From Chryseobacterium lathyri (lineage in GTDB: Bacteria; Bacteroidota; Bacteroidia; Flavobacteriales; Weeksellaceae): a stretch of 64,000 bases of DNA. The position numbers and the translations under genes are program-made. The notes under the pieces were generated by a model, which saw only the letters and a program-made list of their open reading frames with translations, did no database searches and was not told the DNA's origin. Positions 61,075 through 64,000 of the stretch are shown here, piece by piece. The stretch spans positions 434,001-498,000 of the forward strand of contig NZ_JAUSSF010000001.1 in the NCBI RefSeq assembly GCF_030812195.1, written 5' to 3'. Position 1 is the first letter of the stretch; every line of letters begins with the position of its first letter.

Positions 61075-62166
61075 ATGAGAACAAAGTTGATCTTTATGGC
61101 TGCTGTAATGGCTTTTACATACAGCGCTGCCCAGGAAAAGCCGGATATGAATCTCCAGATTAAACGCTATTCGAAAAAAATTGACAGCATCGTAGTTTCA
61201 GAGAAATCCAAAATGAATGCAGAGCTGGATATTGTTGATAAAGATTTTAAAGAAAATAAAATCACACCTGAGGAAAAGCAGAAACAGCGCTCAGAAATTG
61301 CTTCAAAATACCAGCAAACCATCAATGAAAAAGTAGATGCGCAACAAAGCGAACTGCAGACTGCTACCACAGAAATGGTCAAAAATGCTGTTTTTATGGA
61401 TCGGGACAGTACAAATAAAAACGAAATGTGGCTGGGATTTAACGGCCTTAATATGGAATTGGGGCAAAAGAGAACAAAAAATCCAAAACAATCCTTACAG
61501 ACTGTAGAATTATCTGGCAGTATAATGGGAACTGGCCTGACTTCAAAAAATGAACCTTTTAACTTTTACAATAAAGATTCTGATACCAGGAATACGATCA
61601 TCAACTCTTCAGAGATGGCATTCAGATATGAGGACCAGATCGGAGGTTCTAAGAGTCCTGTATTTTACCGTGTTGGCTTAGGTGTTAGATTTGATCAGTA
61701 CGTTCCCAAATACGGAAAAGTTTTTAAACAGGAAGACAACGCTTTGTTCGTAGATGATTTTGACAGGGGGAATTTAAAGAAAACCCAATTCAACAATACA
61801 TATCTATACATCCCTGTAGATTTAAGATTTGTATTGAATCCGAAATATACAGAATATGAAGGAGTTCAGTATCTTGATAACAAGAAAAGACAGGTAAGCC
61901 TGGTGTTGGGGATTTATGGCGGTGTGAAAGTGGGAAGTGTGAACTACATAAAATATTCAAATGAAAACTCCAGGAGAATTGTAGAAAGAGAAAGGATAAT
62001 GCAAGGAGTGAACGACTTCATCGTTGGTGGAAAATTCGGAATCAGTTATGGAGGTCTTAAAGTATTTGTTCAGAAAGACTTTACGCCTATATTTAATGAT
62101 AGTGCTCTTCTGAGGAATAAATATGGAGTCCAGATCGGTATAGAATTCGTAAATATCATTTTCTAA
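61075..62166 (+). CDS. Outer-membrane beta-barrel protein with N-terminal coiled coil
   Basis: 363 residues. Signal peptide to about 19 (AAQ), then a Lys/Glu-rich coiled coil (about 25-100), then a beta-barrel (about 115-363) with strands such as FYRVGLGVRFDQY, YLYIPVDLRFVLN, SLVLGIYGGVKVGS and the terminal YGVQIGIEFVNIIF. It is the third gene of the sigma/anti-sigma unit, with a terminator after it. The long coiled coil before a barrel is unusual. Function unknown. Confidence 0.75.
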   Translation: MRTKLIFMAAVMAFTYSAAQEKPDMNLQIKRYSKKIDSIVVSEKSKMNAELDIVDKDFKENKITPEEKQKQRSEIASKYQQTINEKVDAQQSELQTATTEMVKNAVFMDRDSTNKNEMWLGFNGLNMELGQKRTKNPKQSLQTVELSGSIMGTGLTSKNEPFNFYNKDSDTRNTIINSSEMAFRYEDQIGGSKSPVFYRVGLGVRFDQYVPKYGKVFKQEDNALFVDDFDRGNLKKTQFNNTYLYIPVDLRFVLNPKYTEYEGVQYLDNKKRQVSLVLGIYGGVKVGSVNYIKYSNENSRRIVERERIMQGVNDFIVGGKFGISYGGLKVFVQKDFTPIFNDSALLRNKYGVQIGIEFVNIIF

Positions 62167-62261
62167 TTCAATAATGAAATCGAATATTTATTAATTATAA
62201 TTCAATTTTAATTAATTTTTATTGATGCTAACAAATGTTTGTAAAGGAATCTTCCGTTTTT

Positions 62262-62293
62262 AAAGCACACTGTTTAAAAGTGTGTTTTTTTTT
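62262..62293 (+). terminator. Terminator after the coiled-coil barrel gene
   Basis: AAGCACAC (62263-62270) pairs with GTGTGTTT, one wobble, then a long T run. Confidence 0.75.
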
Positions 62294-62315
62294 GTATTTT
62301 GGCACTTTAGTAAAT

Positions 62316-62714
62316 ATGAAAAATATTCAGTTATTAGGATTATTATTAGTGGTGGTGGGTAGTTTTCTGCCTCTTGTTCATGTTCCTATTATCGGAAACT
62401 GGAACTATTGGAAACTGGATCATTATCTTGCTATTGCATGCTGGATCCTTGTTGCATGTACAGTTTTTGGCATTGTCAATAACAGTGCAAAAGTAGTAAG
62501 ATTCTTTGGTGTATTGCTGATTCTGTTGTTTGCATTTACACTCGTTGCAGTTAAGATGCAGTCTCTGGAATATTTCAGCTTTCTGCCGTTTAAATCATGG
62601 AGGGAAGCTTTTGCAGGAGTTGTAAAACTGAAATGGGGATGGATTGTAGAATTTTTAGGCGCTTTTCTTATGATTTTCGCAGGGAATAAAAAAAATAAAA
62701 GAACACAGATATGA
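62316..62714 (+). CDS. Four-helix membrane protein, unknown
   Basis: 132 residues from the ATG at 62316, since the longer reading would start within the previous terminator. Four hydrophobic segments (about 3-22, 35-58, 62-80, 105-125) with a basic tail. No recognised family. Its stop overlaps the next start (ATGA), so the pair is translationally coupled. Confidence 0.68.
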   Translation: MKNIQLLGLLLVVVGSFLPLVHVPIIGNWNYWKLDHYLAIACWILVACTVFGIVNNSAKVVRFFGVLLILLFAFTLVAVKMQSLEYFSFLPFKSWREAFAGVVKLKWGWIVEFLGAFLMIFAGNKKNKRTQI

Positions 62715-63124
62715 AGCATTTAAAAGTAGGATCAGCAGCTTTATTGATGTTGATGTTTTCACAGGCCAAATCTCAAAAGACAGCGTTTGACAAACCGGAT
62801 CAGCCGGCTAAATGTAAAAACATAAGAGAAGGAAAATTCCTTCGCCCGAATTATCCCGAGGGAATTTGGTATATGACCATTAAAGATAATGTTCAGACCG
62901 AATATTTAAATAATAGTAAAGATTTTATAAAATCCACGTTGGTTTTTGTAGACGACTGTAATTATAAAGCGATTGTGCTGGATATGACAGCCAATGATAA
63001 CCGTATCCATATAGGAGATGTTTTCAGCAATAAAATTGTTGAAACTCAGGATAATGCCCTGAAAATACATACCAAAATTGAAAAAAGCCAGTATGAGGTT
63101 ATTTATATAAAAGCAAAAAAATAG
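62711..63124 (+). CDS. Secreted small protein, unknown
   Basis: 137 residues. Signal peptide (to about 21, AKSQ), then a mostly beta, charged domain with two cysteines (Cys35, Cys82) and sequence like YMTIKDNVQTEYLNN. No recognised family. Starts inside the stop of the preceding membrane protein gene. Confidence 0.68.
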   Translation: MKHLKVGSAALLMLMFSQAKSQKTAFDKPDQPAKCKNIREGKFLRPNYPEGIWYMTIKDNVQTEYLNNSKDFIKSTLVFVDDCNYKAIVLDMTANDNRIHIGDVFSNKIVETQDNALKIHTKIEKSQYEVIYIKAKK

Positions 63125-63180
63125 AATAGTATAATGCAGCCGGGGAAGGCAGCATTTATAAAAAAGTAAATATAATACAC

Positions 63181-64000
63181 ATGAAAGAAGTATTCATCGT
63201 TTCCGCAGTAAGAACACCTATCGGGAGTTTTATGGGAAGCCTTTCAACGGTTCCTGCTACAAAGCTGGGGTCTGCTGCTGTAAAAGGAGCATTAAATAAA
63301 ATCGGTCTTGATCCTAAGAATGTTCAGGAGATCTATATGGGAAATGTTCTGCAGGCAGGAGAAGGCCAGGCGCCGGCCCGTCAGGTGGCTTTAGGTGCGG
63401 GTCTGTCTATTGAGACGCCTTCTACCACAGTAAATAAAGTATGTGCTTCAGGAATGAAAGCAGTAACTATGGCAGCGCAGGCTATCAAAGCAGGTGATGC
63501 AGAAGTTGTCGTTGCCGGAGGTATGGAAAATATGTCATTGGTTCCCCATTACTATAATGCAAGAGTTGCCACTAAATTAGGCGATATCAAAATGCAGGAC
63601 GGAATGGTACTAGATGGTCTTACAGACGTGTACAACAAAGTACATATGGGAGTTTGTGCAGAGAAATGCGCTGTAGATTACAGTATTTCAAGAGAAGATC
63701 AGGATAATTTTGCTATAGAATCTTACAAAAGATCTGCAAAAGCCTGGAGCGAAGGGAAATTCGCTGAAGAAGTGGTTCCTGTTGAAATTCCTCAAAGAAA
63801 AGGAGATCCGGTAATTTTTGCTGAAGATGAAGAATATAAAGCCGTAAACTTTGACAGAATTGCAACGCTTCCTACCGTATTCAAGAAAGAAGAAGGAACT
63901 GTAACCGCCGCCAATGCATCTACATTAAATGACGGTGCTTCTGCCCTGATCCTTGTATCTAAAGAAAAGATGGAAGAATTAGGCCTAAAACCTTTAGCTA
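63181..64000 (+). CDS. Acetyl-CoA C-acyltransferase (thiolase), cut by window end
   Basis: 273 residues are visible and the frame runs off the right end. VFIVSAVRTPIGSFMGSLS at the start, catalytic Cys88 in NKVCASGMKA, AGGMENMS and ANASTLNDGASALILVS are family motifs; the C-terminal His and Cys lie beyond the window. It condenses or cleaves acyl-CoA in beta-oxidation or ketone metabolism, in keeping with etfBA nearby. Confidence 0.95.
   Translation, partial: MKEVFIVSAVRTPIGSFMGSLSTVPATKLGSAAVKGALNKIGLDPKNVQEIYMGNVLQAGEGQAPARQVALGAGLSIETPSTTVNKVCASGMKAVTMAAQAIKAGDAEVVVAGGMENMSLVPHYYNARVATKLGDIKMQDGMVLDGLTDVYNKVHMGVCAEKCAVDYSISREDQDNFAIESYKRSAKAWSEGKFAEEVVPVEIPQRKGDPVIFAEDEEYKAVNFDRIATLPTVFKKEEGTVTAANASTLNDGASALILVSKEKMEELGLKPLA

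Noticed and set aside
1..64000. CRISPR arrays, tRNA genes, insertion sequences or prophage
   Set aside because: I looked for direct repeats with regular spacers, T-loop patterns and transposase motifs and saw none. Repeats found are short, degenerate and intergenic.

Overview
The window looks like chromosomal DNA of a Flavobacteriia member, most like Chryseobacterium or another Weeksellaceae. This rests on low-to-mid GC content, many promoters with the Bacteroidota pattern TTG-N16-21-TAnnTTTG, no Shine-Dalgarno sites, two proteins with type IX secretion sorting tails, an F-type ATPase operon lacking atpD and atpC, and a glgB-glgA-glgC order. I see no tRNA, rRNA, CRISPR array, phage or intact insertion sequence.

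Layout. (1) 1-5514, minus strand: a five-gene operon plus an edge-truncated sixth gene. It encodes two ATP-grasp ligases, a COG4947-type esterase, a GCS2/YbdK carboxylate-amine ligase and a class I glutamine amidotransferase. The cut gene looks ATP-grasp-like. This peptide- or amide-forming cluster is the best candidate for an uncharacterised system. (2) 5656-8197: M17 leucyl aminopeptidase and an esterase with an N-terminal glycogen-binding-like domain. They face the glycogen operon glgB-glgA-glgC (8401-13211). (3) 13449-19197: a leaderless SRPBCC gene, the 2-oxoglutarate dehydrogenase pair sucAB, and apaG. (4) 19266-24440: exonuclease, glycosyltransferase, lipid A-type acyltransferase, thioredoxin-like protein and aldehyde dehydrogenase, then a deletion scar joining remnants of an MFS exporter and an AraC regulator. 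(5) 24491-31933: rpsF-rpsR-rplI, a ClC exchanger, a serine hydrolase with two small membrane proteins, a branched-chain-type E2 and a SAM hydrolase. (6) 32072-37707: phoH, four outer-membrane beta-barrels in a row, and ffh. (7) 37896-43761: an AtpI-position membrane protein and atpB-E-F-H-[secreted protein]-A-G. (8) 43864-53667: CNNM/CBS transporter, clpS, M36 protease, uridine kinase, DivIC-like protein, methylmalonyl-CoA mutase small subunit, DinB-like protein, THUMP-like methyltransferase, lipoprotein and M20 dipeptidase. (9) 53807-64000: T9SS cargo, SDR, etfB-etfA, bifunctional nuclease, nucleoside permease, an ECF sigma/anti-sigma/outer-membrane operon, two small exported or membrane proteins, and a thiolase cut by the window end.

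How the genes work together. Central metabolism is prominent: glycogen synthesis, 2-oxoglutarate dehydrogenase, a branched-chain-type E2, electron-transfer flavoprotein, thiolase, methylmalonyl-CoA mutase and ATP synthase. The most unusual points are the amidoligase cluster, a secreted-protein gene between atpH and atpA, a methyltransferase that seems to have gained the 5' end of the neighbouring dinB-like gene, several intergenic tracts built of degenerate 7-bp units, and a 7-T run that puts a signal peptide out of frame. All functions are read from sequence motifs by eye; no database search was run.
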